A DNA stretch of 64,000 bases from CAZPQN01 sp964588795 (GCA_964588795.1 CAZPQN010000002.1:1-64000), one strand, 5' to 3'. Shown: positions 53,919-62,641, counted from the first letter of the stretch. Notes: generated by a model from the sequence alone, not told the origin. Translations and numbers: made by a program.

Positions 53919-56279
53919 TTATTCACCAATAAGATAAGCAATGCTGAAAAACCCGTTGCGAGTTGCCCCCGGCCAGTAATAAGCCTGATAACCATTCCAT
54001 TCGTAGCCATAACCGTAAGTCGCATACAGGGTGTTCAGCAGATTGTTGACCTTTACATTGAACGCTAATCGTCTGATTTTATAGTGTAAGCCAGCGTCAA
54101 CCAGCCAGTAGGCCGGATTAACTCCAATATTCTGCTCATCCAAAAATTGCTTTCCAACATGACGTATTAAAAGTGCTAAGGACAAATTTTTCATCAGATT
54201 GACACTGCAAATGCTATTAAAAAGCACTGCCGGGACATTGGGTAAAGATTTCCCCCTATTCGGCCCACTTAGAAATTTATTACGGCTCCAGCTTCCGTTC
54301 AGAACAACGTTCCAGCGATAGGTCGGCTGATAACGCATTTCCCATTCCAATCCGGAATGATCGGTAGCCGCGGCGCGTTTATAGCTGTACTCGCCCTCCT
54401 GCTCCACATCTATATTTTTCAACTGTTCATTACGGTAGCGAATGCCATAAAGATTCAAATCAATGGTGATTTTATTAAAAATAATATTGCATCCTGCTTC
54501 ATAGTCGTCAATTAACTCCGCGGCCGTTTGCTGGGGTTGGCTCCAGACATCGTCAGCAGAAATGATCTGATCGTCAGCGGGTTCTCTTTGAGCACGTCCA
54601 TAGTTAACAAACACAGCGCTATGGTCTGAAACCGAATAAATTGCCCCTAACCGGGGATTGACAAAATTCCAGAAAGCCGATACATCATAACCCACAGCGT
54701 GTCCGATTTTGTGCTGGTCCAACCCCCATTTCACCTGCTGGAACTGCAAGTCGGAAATCAGTTTTAAACGATCAACGGGATTATAAGCTATATGAGCAAA
54801 GGCGGTCGCGATCGATTTTGTGCCGAAATAGCGATAGTAGCGAAACCAACTTCTGCCTATTAAGTCGGACAGTTCCGCGTCAGAAAAATGGGCGATTTCG
54901 CCGTGATGATCTCCAGCGTAGAATCGTAGTTCACCGCCCACATCCAACCGCATGTTGTTACTTAGCCAGGTCATGGTCGGAATGACGCCGTAATATTCGT
55001 TTTCAATCCATTTGCGTCGCGTAAATGTCAGAGTCCGTTGCTGGTGATCATTGGTTAATCGTCCGTCGAGATTATAGGCATAAAGGAAATCCCGGAAGTC
55101 AAACCAATCGGTCGAATCGCTATCCGATAAATCATACCCCGTGGATTTTCTAGTCTCGTAATAGCCCCGCCCTTTGACCAAATAAACGACATTGTTAAAT
55201 AAAACCTGCTCACTTATCTTCCAGCGACTGGAGAGTGAGTAGATTTGTTGAAAAAAATCATCAGTATATGATTTGTAACCTGCCCGGCGGCGTTCGCGAT
55301 CATGAATATCTTCCGCGGCGACACCATCCCACATCAGATGGCAGTTTTCGTAACCGAGTAAGGTACGGAATTGATGATCGATATTTTTACCTTCGTAGGT
55401 AATGGCTCCCGTAGCCGCGCGTTGAAAGGAACTATGCTCTTCCCGATAACCATCGGATGTCACTTGGGCCAAACGGGTCGAGCACCGCCACCGCCCCCGG
55501 CGACCGGATGAAAGGCTGAGGTGCATTTTGGTCGTATGGTAGGAACCACTTCCAATTTCGATTTTCATGACAGGATTATCTGTACCCGGCGCAGACTGGA
55601 CATTGATGGAACCTCCGAATGCCGCCGAACCATACAGGCTATTGCCAATTCCCCGTTGAATCTGTACATCGCCAGCATCCGACAATATATCGGTATGATC
55701 AACCCAATAAACCTGATGACTCTCGTTATCATTAAGGGGTACATCGTTAAGCATGACCGCAATGCGACTCTGGTCAAAACCTCTAATCTGCACATAGGAA
55801 TAGCCGGTACCATTACCGCTCTCGCTGTAAGCAAACACACCCGGTTCCTGAGCCAAGATCATGGGTACATCTTCGACGGTATATCGGTCGTGAATTTCAG
55901 CTGACGATACTTCGGAAAAGGCAACCGGAGTTTTACCTTTGACCGCGCGAGTGGCCGTAACGATCACTTGATCAATAGGTAGATAGGTAGGTGTCAGCCA
56001 TATTTCACCGCAATCTCCTTTGAGTACAAGCAGAACGGTGTCACAGTAAGCGATATGTGCAATAGTTATTCGGATCGGGATTTGGGATGTTGCGATAACG
56101 AAGCGGCCTTGCTCATCGGTATAAGTTCCCCGTCCATCCTCGAGAATGATATTGGCCAGTTCCACTGGTTTACCATTCGTGTGCGATCTTACTATGCCGG
56201 TAATAGTTTGTTCCTTCCCGAACACGGAACTGACCAGTAGAGGCAATACAAACAAAACAGATAAGGATATTTGGTACAT
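53919..56279 (-). CDS. TonB-dependent receptor under TPP-riboswitch control, probable thiamine or precursor uptake
   Basis: Outer-membrane receptor of 786 residues from the ATG at 56279 (GGGAGG RBS 5 bp upstream); a longer frame would run through the riboswitch. Signal peptide (~1-20, SSVFGKEQ), a carboxypeptidase-regulatory-like beta domain (about 22-100, TITGIVRS...GRFVI), a TonB plug (~115-225, with QEPGVFAYS, VQIRGFDQSRIAVMLNDVPLND and GSAAFGGSINV) and a 22-strand barrel. The last residues ...NGFFSIAYLIGE lack a terminal aromatic. The leader riboswitch suggests the ligand is thiamine, thiamine phosphate or a precursor. No other thiamine gene is nearby. Confidence 0.88.
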   Translation of the reverse strand: MYQISLSVLFVLPLLVSSVFGKEQTITGIVRSHTNGKPVELANIILEDGRGTYTDEQGRFVIATSQIPIRITIAHIAYCDTVLLVLKGDCGEIWLTPTYLPIDQVIVTATRAVKGKTPVAFSEVSSAEIHDRYTVEDVPMILAQEPGVFAYSESGNGTGYSYVQIRGFDQSRIAVMLNDVPLNDNESHQVYWVDHTDILSDAGDVQIQRGIGNSLYGSAAFGGSINVQSAPGTDNPVMKIEIGSGSYHTTKMHLSLSSGRRGRWRCSTRLAQVTSDGYREEHSSFQRAATGAITYEGKNIDHQFRTLLGYENCHLMWDGVAAEDIHDRERRRAGYKSYTDDFFQQIYSLSSRWKISEQVLFNNVVYLVKGRGYYETRKSTGYDLSDSDSTDWFDFRDFLYAYNLDGRLTNDHQQRTLTFTRRKWIENEYYGVIPTMTWLSNNMRLDVGGELRFYAGDHHGEIAHFSDAELSDLIGRSWFRYYRYFGTKSIATAFAHIAYNPVDRLKLISDLQFQQVKWGLDQHKIGHAVGYDVSAFWNFVNPRLGAIYSVSDHSAVFVNYGRAQREPADDQIISADDVWSQPQQTAAELIDDYEAGCNIIFNKITIDLNLYGIRYRNEQLKNIDVEQEGEYSYKRAAATDHSGLEWEMRYQPTYRWNVVLNGSWSRNKFLSGPNRGKSLPNVPAVLFNSICSVNLMKNLSLALLIRHVGKQFLDEQNIGVNPAYWLVDAGLHYKIRRLAFNVKVNNLLNTLYATYGYGYEWNGYQAYYWPGATRNGFFSIAYLIGE

Positions 56280-56284
56280 AAAAC

Positions 56285-56367
56285 CTCCCTTCGCTGGTAT
56301 TATCCAGATCAGGTTCAAAGGGTATCTTCTCAGCTTTCCGTCCCATGCGGGAAAGCACCCCTGGACC
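56285..56367 (-). promoter_or_regulatory. TPP riboswitch (THI element)
   Basis: The minus strand reads CCAGGGGTGC, then a hairpin TTTCCCGCATGGGACGGAAA, then GCTGAGA, ATACCC, TTGAACCTGATCTGGATAAT and ACCAGCGAAGGGAGG. These are the conserved core elements of the thiamine pyrophosphate aptamer (GGGGUGC, GCUGAGA, GAACCUGAUCUGGAUAAUACCAGCG). The Shine-Dalgarno GGGAGG of the TonB receptor gene lies in the 3' strand of the closing stem, 5 bp before the ATG, which points to control of translation initiation. Confidence 0.92.
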
Positions 56368-56393
56368 ATCACGATTTTAAAAACCCGGTTTAA

Positions 56394-56430
56394 ATTATAC
56401 CGTAAATTTAATCGTTCGATTCAAACGATT
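56394..56430 (-). promoter_or_regulatory. Candidate promoter overlapped by an inverted repeat, before the riboswitch
   Basis: On the minus strand TTGAAT (56424-56419) and TATAAT (56399-56394) are 19 bp apart, a long spacing. A perfect 7-bp inverted repeat with a 7-bp spacer (AATCGTT-N7-AACGATT, 56410-56430) covers the -35 region and could be an operator. It could also be a weak hairpin behind the tRNA gene, since no T-run follows. Sequence match only. Confidence 0.3.
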
Positions 56431-56443
56431 CAAGTGTATCTTG

Positions 56444-56535
56444 CGGGAACGCCTGGGAGTCGAACCCAGCTTCCGCCAGTCGGCGGAACAGCGATTTTGA
56501 AGACCGTGGCCCCCACCGGGGTGACATTCATTCCC
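56444..56535 (-). tRNA. selC: tRNA-Sec (selenocysteine), anticodon UCA
   Basis: The 92-nt gene has the features of a bacterial tRNA-Sec. The anticodon UCA (56500-56498) reads UGA within the loop CTTCAAA. The D-arm is enlarged (CCCC-GGTG-GGGG-like stem). The variable arm is long, with stem TTCCGCC-GACT-GGCGGAA, and the T-arm is CTGGG-TTCGACT-CCCAG. The acceptor stem starts GGGAATGA and pairs with GCGTTCCC. Two flaws are visible: the eighth acceptor pair is A-G, and one anticodon-stem pair is A-C (plus G-T). CCA is not encoded: GCAA follows. It begins 3 bp after the stop of the SPOR-domain gene, so it is probably co-transcribed. The organism thus probably makes selenoproteins, though none is in this window. 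Confidence 0.88.
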
Positions 56536-56538
56536 ATT

Positions 56539-57396
56539 TTATTTACTGATAATAACAAAATCAAGATTGTGTTCACTTTTCATACGAGCACCGGCTTTTT
56601 GCGCCGCTTCCCGACTCTCGTAACTTCCGGTTTTCACCGTATAAAAATCATTTGCTCCTCGCCGGTTTTTTTCAATACTGACTGAAAAGCCCAATTTCTC
56701 GAGGCGCTCCTTTAGTAATGACGCGTTGCTGAATTTTGAAAAAACCCCCATTTGCAAAGTGTATTTCCCCGGCATTGCGGTAGCAGTCGCGGAGGGCGCT
56801 GATATAAGGTTTTTTTTAGTTTCTGACTCCTTACGGGGTGTCTCCGGCGGTTTCTGCTCAGGTGCTGTCCGGGTATGCAATTCGTCGGCCATATTATACT
56901 GAGGCGCAGTTCGGTAATCGAGATAATAGAAGTTAGCCTCCGGATAAAGATTCATGTAATATTGATAGAAAAAATTAACCGAGTCCTTCTGGTTCAAGGC
57001 ATTTAAACTGGAGAGTAGAAAATAGACCGTTTTTTCCACGAGGTTTGTTTCCGGGTAGACTTTAAGTAACTCGCGACTGTATTTGGCTGACTTGTTGTAT
57101 AAGCCTTTGGTGTACAGATACTCGACAATCTTCAGCAGGGCATCGTCCGCAACCGCGCTCTGGGGGTACTTACTTAGCAACTCCCGATAGATAAATAAAG
57201 CCTTTTCCCCTTCCGGCTCGACTAATCCCCCAAGGTACAATACTTCCGGATGCTGGGGGTACGCGCTCATCAACATCGGCAAGGCTTGGCGAACAGAATC
57301 CGCATGCCCGGCATTAATTAACTGATATTGTCGGCTAAAATCTTGGGCGAACAGCAGGCCCGGGACAAAAATTAAAATAACTAGGCTTTTTCTCAT
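56539..57396 (-). CDS. TPR- and SPOR-domain secreted protein
   Basis: Protein of 285 residues with a signal peptide (1-18, cleavage at LLFAQ). Helical TPR-like segments cover about 20-160. A charged, Pro-rich linker (about 168-210) precedes a C-terminal SPOR domain (KYTLQMGVFSKFSNASLLKERLEKLGFSVSI...YTVKTGSYESREAAQKAGARMK), which binds denuded septal glycan strands. It probably acts in cell division or envelope remodelling. It starts 3 bp downstream of the lapB stop; the tRNA-Sec gene follows immediately. Confidence 0.8.
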   Translation of the reverse strand: MRKSLVILIFVPGLLFAQDFSRQYQLINAGHADSVRQALPMLMSAYPQHPEVLYLGGLVEPEGEKALFIYRELLSKYPQSAVADDALLKIVEYLYTKGLYNKSAKYSRELLKVYPETNLVEKTVYFLLSSLNALNQKDSVNFFYQYYMNLYPEANFYYLDYRTAPQYNMADELHTRTAPEQKPPETPRKESETKKNLISAPSATATAMPGKYTLQMGVFSKFSNASLLKERLEKLGFSVSIEKNRRGANDFYTVKTGSYESREAAQKAGARMKSEHNLDFVIISK

Positions 57397-57399
57397 GAA

Positions 57400-58539
57400 C
57401 TAACTGAAAAATGTATCCGCCATTCCGCAGTTGGGGCATAACCACTGGACTTCGGAGCTGACTGTGTTACAGTTGCTACAACGGAATTCTTCTTTCGTTT
57501 CCATCTGCTCAATCAATTCGTTCAATACAGCCGTCACACGTTCCGTGTTGTTTAATCCAACCAGTAGTTTACAGAGAGCGATTTTAGCCAGAGTGGTATG
57601 CGGATTTTTTTCGAGCAAATCTTCCAAAATGCTCGTCGCCCGAGGCAAGTTCCCTTTCTTTTCGTAAAATCCAGCCAATGCTATCAGGGTGGCCGCATCG
57701 CCGGGACGCCGTTTGAGAATGTTCTGATAGAAGCTTTCAATATTTCCAAAACTACCTAAATTGAACAGAATTGTCTGTAATGGACGAAAAACAAGAGCGG
57801 CTTTTTCCGGAGCGAGGTCCGCAAATTTAACGAACCAGTCTACTGAATCCACCTCACGTTTATCATAAATGTATGACTTGGCGATATAGTAGTGAGCCGA
57901 TTCGCAGTTCGGGTCAATTCTTATCGCCTTACGGAAAACTAAACGGGCATCGTGATATTGTCCAGCGTTATATTTTTCCAGACCTTCCTGAACCTTGAAG
58001 ATCGCTAATAAGCGGAGGTTTACAATCCCTTTTAATTGCATGACTTTTTCCAGGTATTCATAGGCACTTTCCCAGTGCTTCAAACCGCGTTCGATATCGC
58101 AGATTCTTTCGTGAGCGAGGACATTTTTCCGATCGAGAGATAACATTTCCTGAGCGTATCGTAAAGCCATGTTCTTATCATCGATGCCAATGTAATCTTC
58201 AACAAGGTTACGCAATATTTCCATGCGCTGGGCTTTCGTCAGATTCTGCCGGTACAATAACCCCTGATGAATTTGGATCGCCGAATCAGTCTTACCGGTT
58301 CGACGTAACAGTATGCCTAAGTTGATATAGGCATCGAGATTGTCCGTATTTTTCTTGATAACGTCTTTGAAAGTTCTGATAGCGGCTTCATTCTCACCGT
58401 GCAACATATGATTGAGGGCGATGGTGTAAGGATCCGCGTTGGCTACTGTTGGTATTTTCTTCTTACCAAACAGATTCACGATAATGAATACGATCAGAAC
58501 GATCAGAACTAAGGTCAATAGCAGGTCCAGCAATTCCAT
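57400..58539 (-). CDS. lapB: LapB-like TPR protein with C-terminal zinc ribbon
   Basis: Protein of 379 residues, close to the 389 of Escherichia coli LapB. An N-terminal membrane helix (about 4-24) is followed by many TPR units, and a C-terminal rubredoxin-type zinc ribbon (CSNCN...WLCPNCG). LapB regulates LpxC turnover and lipopolysaccharide assembly in Proteobacteria. The neighbouring lapA-like gene 17 bp upstream repeats the lapA-lapB order, which makes the assignment good. A FtsH/LpxC connection in this lineage is not shown. Confidence 0.8.
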   Translation of the reverse strand: MELLDLLLTLVLIVLIVFIIVNLFGKKKIPTVANADPYTIALNHMLHGENEAAIRTFKDVIKKNTDNLDAYINLGILLRRTGKTDSAIQIHQGLLYRQNLTKAQRMEILRNLVEDYIGIDDKNMALRYAQEMLSLDRKNVLAHERICDIERGLKHWESAYEYLEKVMQLKGIVNLRLLAIFKVQEGLEKYNAGQYHDARLVFRKAIRIDPNCESAHYYIAKSYIYDKREVDSVDWFVKFADLAPEKAALVFRPLQTILFNLGSFGNIESFYQNILKRRPGDAATLIALAGFYEKKGNLPRATSILEDLLEKNPHTTLAKIALCKLLVGLNNTERVTAVLNELIEQMETKEEFRCSNCNTVSSEVQWLCPNCGMADTFFS

Positions 58540-58556
58540 GGTTCTCCTGTCATAAA

Positions 58557-58865
58557 CTAATTCATATTGCCGACATCTTCGATGCCCTGATTACGTAGCA
58601 AATCAATTTCTTTTTTAAGATTACGATATTCGTTATTTAGTGAGCGTAATTGGTTTTTAGCGATGAGGATTTGAATGCCCGAAATCAAGAATCCCAGTAG
58701 CAATCCTATCAGAAAGGTAATAAATACCAAAATAATCATATCCATTTCGATCACCTGAGAGGTGAAAAGCAAACGCAATTTCACATTTTGACCCTGGTTC
58801 TGGGTGATGAATATGACCAGCAGGAAGATCACGACAATCAATGCAATTAATCTGATAAACTTCAT
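58557..58865 (-). CDS. lapA: LapA-like DUF1049 membrane protein
   Basis: Protein of 102 residues with two helices (about 5-23 and 43-68) joined by a short loop with NQGQNVKLRLLFTSQVIEMDM, the DUF1049 pattern in which N...V.l.l.f.. is conserved, followed by a coiled coil (about 72-95). In Escherichia coli it acts with LapB in lipopolysaccharide assembly. It lies between miaB and lapB on the same strand, 13 bp after the miaB... side spacer. Confidence 0.75.
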   Translation of the reverse strand: MKFIRLIALIVVIFLLVIFITQNQGQNVKLRLLFTSQVIEMDMIILVFITFLIGLLLGFLISGIQILIAKNQLRSLNNEYRNLKKEIDLLRNQGIEDVGNMN

Positions 58866-58878
58866 ATTTGCCTCAAAT

Positions 58879-60177
58879 TTAGGTGATTTTTCCGAATAAT
58901 GTCACTCCGGTCGCCTTAATAATTTGCACCGGTACGATTTCACCGACATTACATTTAGCATTTTTGACAACTACGAGCTTGTTCGAATCAGTACGACCGA
59001 TTGGTTCCTCAGGATTTTTACGACTGACTCCTTCAATCAGGATGGTTTGGTTCGTACCTATCAAGGCCGTATTTCTCAACAATGTATGCTGTTTTTGGAG
59101 GGTGATGATCGTTTTTAAGCGTTGGGCTTTGACTGCCTCCAGGACATCATCTGGGAATCGAGCCGCCTTAGTTCCCGGTCGAACGGAGTACTTGAACATA
59201 AATGCCGCATCAAATTGTACGATTTGCATAACTTTCAGCGTCTCTTCGAAATCGGCATCCGTCTCGCCAGGAAAGCCGACAATGATATCCGTGGTAATTG
59301 CCACCGATGGAATATACTCGCGGATACGCGCCACAGTGTCCAGGTAATCCTGTTGAGAATAGTTCCGGTTCATGGATTTTAGAACCGCTGACGAACCGGC
59401 TTGTAGTGGAAGATGTATGTGGCGACAGATTTGACGATTGTCCCGAATTACAGTCAGAGTTTTCAGGTCGAAATCGCTGGGATGGGGCGAGGTAAACCGC
59501 ACGCGCTGAATCCCCGTAGTGGTGGCAACAGCCTGCAGTAAATCAGGAAAGCGCCATTCTGAATGATGGTAAGCATTGACATTTTGCCCTAACAAAGTCA
59601 CTTCCTTATAACCTTGGTCAACCGCTCTGCGGACTTCGTCAATGATACTTGCCGGAGGACGACTGCGCTCCCGCCCTCTGACCAAAGGCACGATGCAAAA
59701 GGAGCAGAATTTATCACATCCCCGCATTATCGAAACCCAGGCATTGACCTTAGTCTGGCGCGAAGGGACCAACTCAGAATAGGTTTCAGTCCGGGAAAGT
59801 CTGACATCCACCGCCGGGACATTATTCTGACTGATTAAATCAACCAAATTCCGATAAGAATCCGGTCCAATGACCAAATCAATGTACGGGCGTTCCGCCA
59901 ACACTTTACCTTTATCACGTTGCGCTACGCAACCCATCAGGCCTAGTAATAAATCCGGTTTCCGTAGCTTGAGAGATTTAAATTGCGACAGACGGGCAAG
60001 AGCCCTTTTATCCGCGTTTTCACGAACGCTGCAGGAGTTGACCAGGATCAGGTGCGCCTCGGCCGGTGAATCGGTTAATTGATAGCCAGCCTGTTGTAAA
60101 ATACCGCTGACTAATTCCGCGTCGGCCTCATTCATTTGACAGCCGTAGGTTTCTAAATAGAACTTTTTATCCTGCAT
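58879..60177 (-). CDS. miaB: tRNA-2-methylthio-N6-dimethylallyladenosine synthase
   Basis: Radical SAM methylthiotransferase of 432 residues. The N-terminal UPF0004 domain holds the three cysteines of the auxiliary cluster (YGCQMNEAD, VNSCSVRENAD, MGCVAQRDKG). The radical SAM CxxxCxxC is CDKFCSFC (about 150-157), followed by LLGQNVNAY and VGFPGETDADF. A TRAM domain closes the protein (EGVSRK...GRTDSNKLVVV). It adds the methylthio group at A37 of tRNAs reading UNN codons. It is first in the miaB-lapA-lapB-SPOR-selC run. Confidence 0.93.
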   Translation of the reverse strand: MQDKKFYLETYGCQMNEADAELVSGILQQAGYQLTDSPAEAHLILVNSCSVRENADKRALARLSQFKSLKLRKPDLLLGLMGCVAQRDKGKVLAERPYIDLVIGPDSYRNLVDLISQNNVPAVDVRLSRTETYSELVPSRQTKVNAWVSIMRGCDKFCSFCIVPLVRGRERSRPPASIIDEVRRAVDQGYKEVTLLGQNVNAYHHSEWRFPDLLQAVATTTGIQRVRFTSPHPSDFDLKTLTVIRDNRQICRHIHLPLQAGSSAVLKSMNRNYSQQDYLDTVARIREYIPSVAITTDIIVGFPGETDADFEETLKVMQIVQFDAAFMFKYSVRPGTKAARFPDDVLEAVKAQRLKTIITLQKQHTLLRNTALIGTNQTILIEGVSRKNPEEPIGRTDSNKLVVVKNAKCNVGEIVPVQIIKATGVTLFGKIT

Positions 60178-60243
60178 TGCCGAGGGAAATTTACAGAATA
60201 AGCAGTGAATTTTCTAAATAGTTTTGGATCTAGGGTGCAGGGT

Positions 60244-61161
60244 TTAGCGAATGAAACCGGTAAAGAAGAAATCCAGCGGATTTTTATTGATATTGAATTG
60301 GGTGACTTCGTAATGTAAATGCGGTCCGGTACTACGTCCGGTGCTACCGACTTCACCTAGTTTCTGACCGCGTTTAATGGTATCGCCAACCTTGACATTA
60401 ATTCGCGATAGATGCGCATAAAGTGTCGAATAGCCAAATCCGTGATTGACTTCGATAAGGTTACCATAACTGCCTTTATAACCGGCTCCACCTACGACAC
60501 CATCAGCCGTGGCGTAAATGGGCGTTCCTGCGGGTGCCGCTATGTCAATACCGTAGTGAAATTCACGCCGGCCGGTAAATGGATCCCGCCGGTAGCCATA
60601 GCCATCAATAATAAATCCAACATAAATCGGGCGAATCGAAGGCGTGGATTGAATTTGGCTGGATCGGTGTTTGAAAGCATCATAAATCGTTTCGTAACTG
60701 ATGCGTTCGAATTTAAGCTCCCGGGCTAATCGATCAAGATTGTTGGCAAGTGCAGACACTTTCATATTGTCGCCGGGTAACAATCCATCTAAATCATCGG
60801 ATCTGACGGTGCGTCCACCGATACCGAGTTTACGGATATCCTGATCAATTGCCGGAAGGTCAACATATGTTCTTAGCGCCTTGTCTTTTTCAACCAGTAC
60901 ACTGATTTCAGACTCCATTTTCTGAACCCGGTTATTTAAATCATAAAAAGTGCTAACTAAACGATTGTTATTCTTGCGCAGGTGGTGTAGTTTGGTTTTG
61001 TAGACAACGCCGGATAGCAGATTAGCCCCAAAAATCAATACGAGGATGACCGTGATTGTCGTGATACTCAGAGCAGTAACCAGCTTACTCCAATTCAGGG
61101 AAAGTGAGCGAACGCCTTTTTTTGTGTGCCAGACAAAAACGAATTTAGGCGCTTTCTTCAT
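60244..61161 (-). CDS. M23-family metallopeptidase, membrane anchored
   Basis: Protein of 305 residues. An N-terminal membrane helix (about 27-50) leads into a coiled coil (about 55-100) and a short linker. The M23/LytM domain (about 185-300) has HYGIDIAAPAGTPIYATADGVV with the metal-binding HxxxD, GNLIEVNHGFGYSTLYAHLS and the HxH motif GPHLHYEV. The metal ligands are complete, so active endopeptidase activity on peptidoglycan cross-links is expected. Its layout matches envelope M23 proteins close to the division machinery. It stands alone between miaB and the sigma factor gene. Confidence 0.88.
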   Translation of the reverse strand: MKKAPKFVFVWHTKKGVRSLSLNWSKLVTALSITTITVILVLIFGANLLSGVVYKTKLHHLRKNNNRLVSTFYDLNNRVQKMESEISVLVEKDKALRTYVDLPAIDQDIRKLGIGGRTVRSDDLDGLLPGDNMKVSALANNLDRLARELKFERISYETIYDAFKHRSSQIQSTPSIRPIYVGFIIDGYGYRRDPFTGRREFHYGIDIAAPAGTPIYATADGVVGGAGYKGSYGNLIEVNHGFGYSTLYAHLSRINVKVGDTIKRGQKLGEVGSTGRSTGPHLHYEVTQFNINKNPLDFFFTGFIR

Positions 61162-61243
61162 TTAATTTTTTCTGCTCTTTTATACCCGGTTCCTGATGAT
61201 GGTCGGATATTAACCATTTGAATCGAATTTGTCAACCATTTTT

Positions 61244-62116
61244 TTACCCTAAAAAACCTCGTAAATGAAGAGAACGGCGCGTATGCCGCAGTTTTCGGAT
61301 GGCTTTCTCTTTAATTTGCCTCACTCGCTCCCGAGTCAAATGTAGCTTTTCACCAATTTCCTCCAGCGTCATGGGGAGCTCTAAGCCGATTCCAAAATAC
61401 CATTTGACGATCAGTGCTTCCCGGCTATCGAGACTACTCAGGGCGCGCTGGATTTCAAAATGAAAAGATTCTTCGGTCATCAGTCGGACAGGATCATTGT
61501 CTTCCATGCCAGGTAGTATATCCAGAAGAGTATCATCTCGATTATGACCAAGCGGTGCATCCATGCTCACCGTTCTCTCGCCCACCTGGGTTACCAAATC
61601 CGGATCGATCTTTTCATGGATGAGGATATCTTCAATTTCGCTGGCGCTTGGTTCTCTCTCGAAATCCCGCTCGAACTCTGAGGCAATCCTGGATATTTTT
61701 TGGAGATTTCCGATGACGTTTAATGGTAAACGTACTAAATGCGAATACTCGGAAATAGCCTGCAAAATAGTTTGGCGAATCCACCATACGGCATAGGAAA
61801 TGAATTTAAAACCACGGGTCTCGTCATAGCGTTTGGCTGCTTTTATTAATCCGATATTCCCTTCGTTAATTAGATCCTCCAGGGAAAGTCCATGTCCCTG
61901 GTATTTTTTAGCTACCGAAACAACGAAACGCAAGTTAGCCTTCAACAAGCGGTCCAGAGCCTCAGAGTCGCCGGCTTTGACTTTATGGGCTAATTCTATT
62001 TCTTCTTCCGGCGTTAGCGGTTTTTCCGCGGCGATTTCCTCAAAGTAACGACGAAGTACTTCGCTGTTTGAAAATGACTTAGGTCGTCGGGAATCATTTC
62101 TGTCAACCGCCGTCAT
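61244..62116 (-). CDS. Primary-type RNA polymerase sigma factor (RpoD/SigA family, short)
   Basis: Protein of 290 residues. Region 1.2 (SEVLRRYFEEI...PLTPEEE), region 2 (RLLKANLRFVVSVAKKYQGHGLSLEDLINEGNIGLIKAAKRYDETRGFKFISYAVWWIRQTILQAI), region 3 and region 4 (MTLEEIGEKLHLTRERVRQIKEKAIRKLRH) are all present. Region 1.1 is missing, as in the primary sigma factors of Bacteroidota and relatives and in RpoS-like group 2 factors. It could be the housekeeping sigma factor. The canonical TTGACA/TAAATT promoter at 24929 would fit that. Confidence 0.88.
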   Translation of the reverse strand: MTAVDRNDSRRPKSFSNSEVLRRYFEEIAAEKPLTPEEEIELAHKVKAGDSEALDRLLKANLRFVVSVAKKYQGHGLSLEDLINEGNIGLIKAAKRYDETRGFKFISYAVWWIRQTILQAISEYSHLVRLPLNVIGNLQKISRIASEFERDFEREPSASEIEDILIHEKIDPDLVTQVGERTVSMDAPLGHNRDDTLLDILPGMEDNDPVRLMTEESFHFEIQRALSSLDSREALIVKWYFGIGLELPMTLEEIGEKLHLTRERVRQIKEKAIRKLRHTRRSLHLRGFLG

Positions 62117-62136
62117 GGGACTATTTTCATTGTAAA

Positions 62137-62511
62137 TTACTGGGACTCAGCCGGGGTTTGCTTTGGTTTCTCGGTTTTTGCGGCCTCTTTAATCTGCTGA
62201 TACTGATTTTCTTTTTCTTTTACTTTAAGCTCCAGCGTTTTGATGTCTTCGACGATGGCTTTGACTTTCTCGTTGCGGGCAAACTGGGCTTCTTCTGTTT
62301 CATTCAGCAAGGCATATACGGTCTGCCCGAGCTCAGTCATTTTCTTATCGATGTCGCGTTTCAGTTGGAAAATGTCCAGCTTTACCTTGCCCAATTTGGT
62401 CATTTCTTCAGCTTTGTCGGCGGCTTCCCGGGTGATTTCGGATGCTTTCACAGCCGCCTTGGAAGCCAGGTTGCCGACTCCCTTTTTCAAGTCGTTCCAT
62501 AATGCTGCCAT
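62137..62511 (-). CDS. Coiled-coil protein of unknown function
   Basis: Protein of 124 residues with GGAGG before the ATG. An amphipathic helix with Ala-rich segments (about 1-45, GVGNLASKAAVKASEITREAADKAEEM) is followed by a long charged coiled coil (about 46-112) and a Pro/Gln-rich tail. No signal peptide or catalytic motif is present. The pattern resembles small cytoplasmic or periplasmic chaperone-like proteins with an apolipoprotein-type repeat. It lies between groEL's terminator and the sigma factor gene (20 bp before it), and is likely co-transcribed with the latter. Confidence 0.7.
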   Translation of the reverse strand: MAALWNDLKKGVGNLASKAAVKASEITREAADKAEEMTKLGKVKLDIFQLKRDIDKKMTELGQTVYALLNETEEAQFARNEKVKAIVEDIKTLELKVKEKENQYQQIKEAAKTEKPKQTPAESQ

Positions 62512-62589
62512 AGCGCCTCCATTAAAAGTTATTTATTGTATTTCTAAGATATATTTACAAAAAAATACTGGGAAAAAAAATATTTATTA

Positions 62590-62626
62590 TAAAAAAGCCC
62601 CTGAGGGTTCCCAGGGGCTTTTTATT
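62590..62626 (-). terminator. Rho-independent terminator of the groEL transcript
   Basis: On the minus strand a 12-bp stem AAAAAGCCCCTG / CAGGGGCTTTTT with an 8-base loop (GGAACCCT) ends in a T-run. It lies 16 bp behind the GroEL stop codon. Confidence 0.85.
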
Positions 62627-62641
62627 ACCAAGCACTGATGA

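Noticed and set aside
58883..59347. 154-codon open frame antisense to miaB
   Set aside because: Entirely within miaB, which is intact with all motifs; the composition is that of a reverse-complement shadow.
62158..62502. Phe/Leu-rich frame antisense to the coiled-coil gene
   Set aside because: A Lys/Glu-rich coiled coil read backwards gives a Phe/Leu-rich shadow; the sense frame has a good RBS and operon position.
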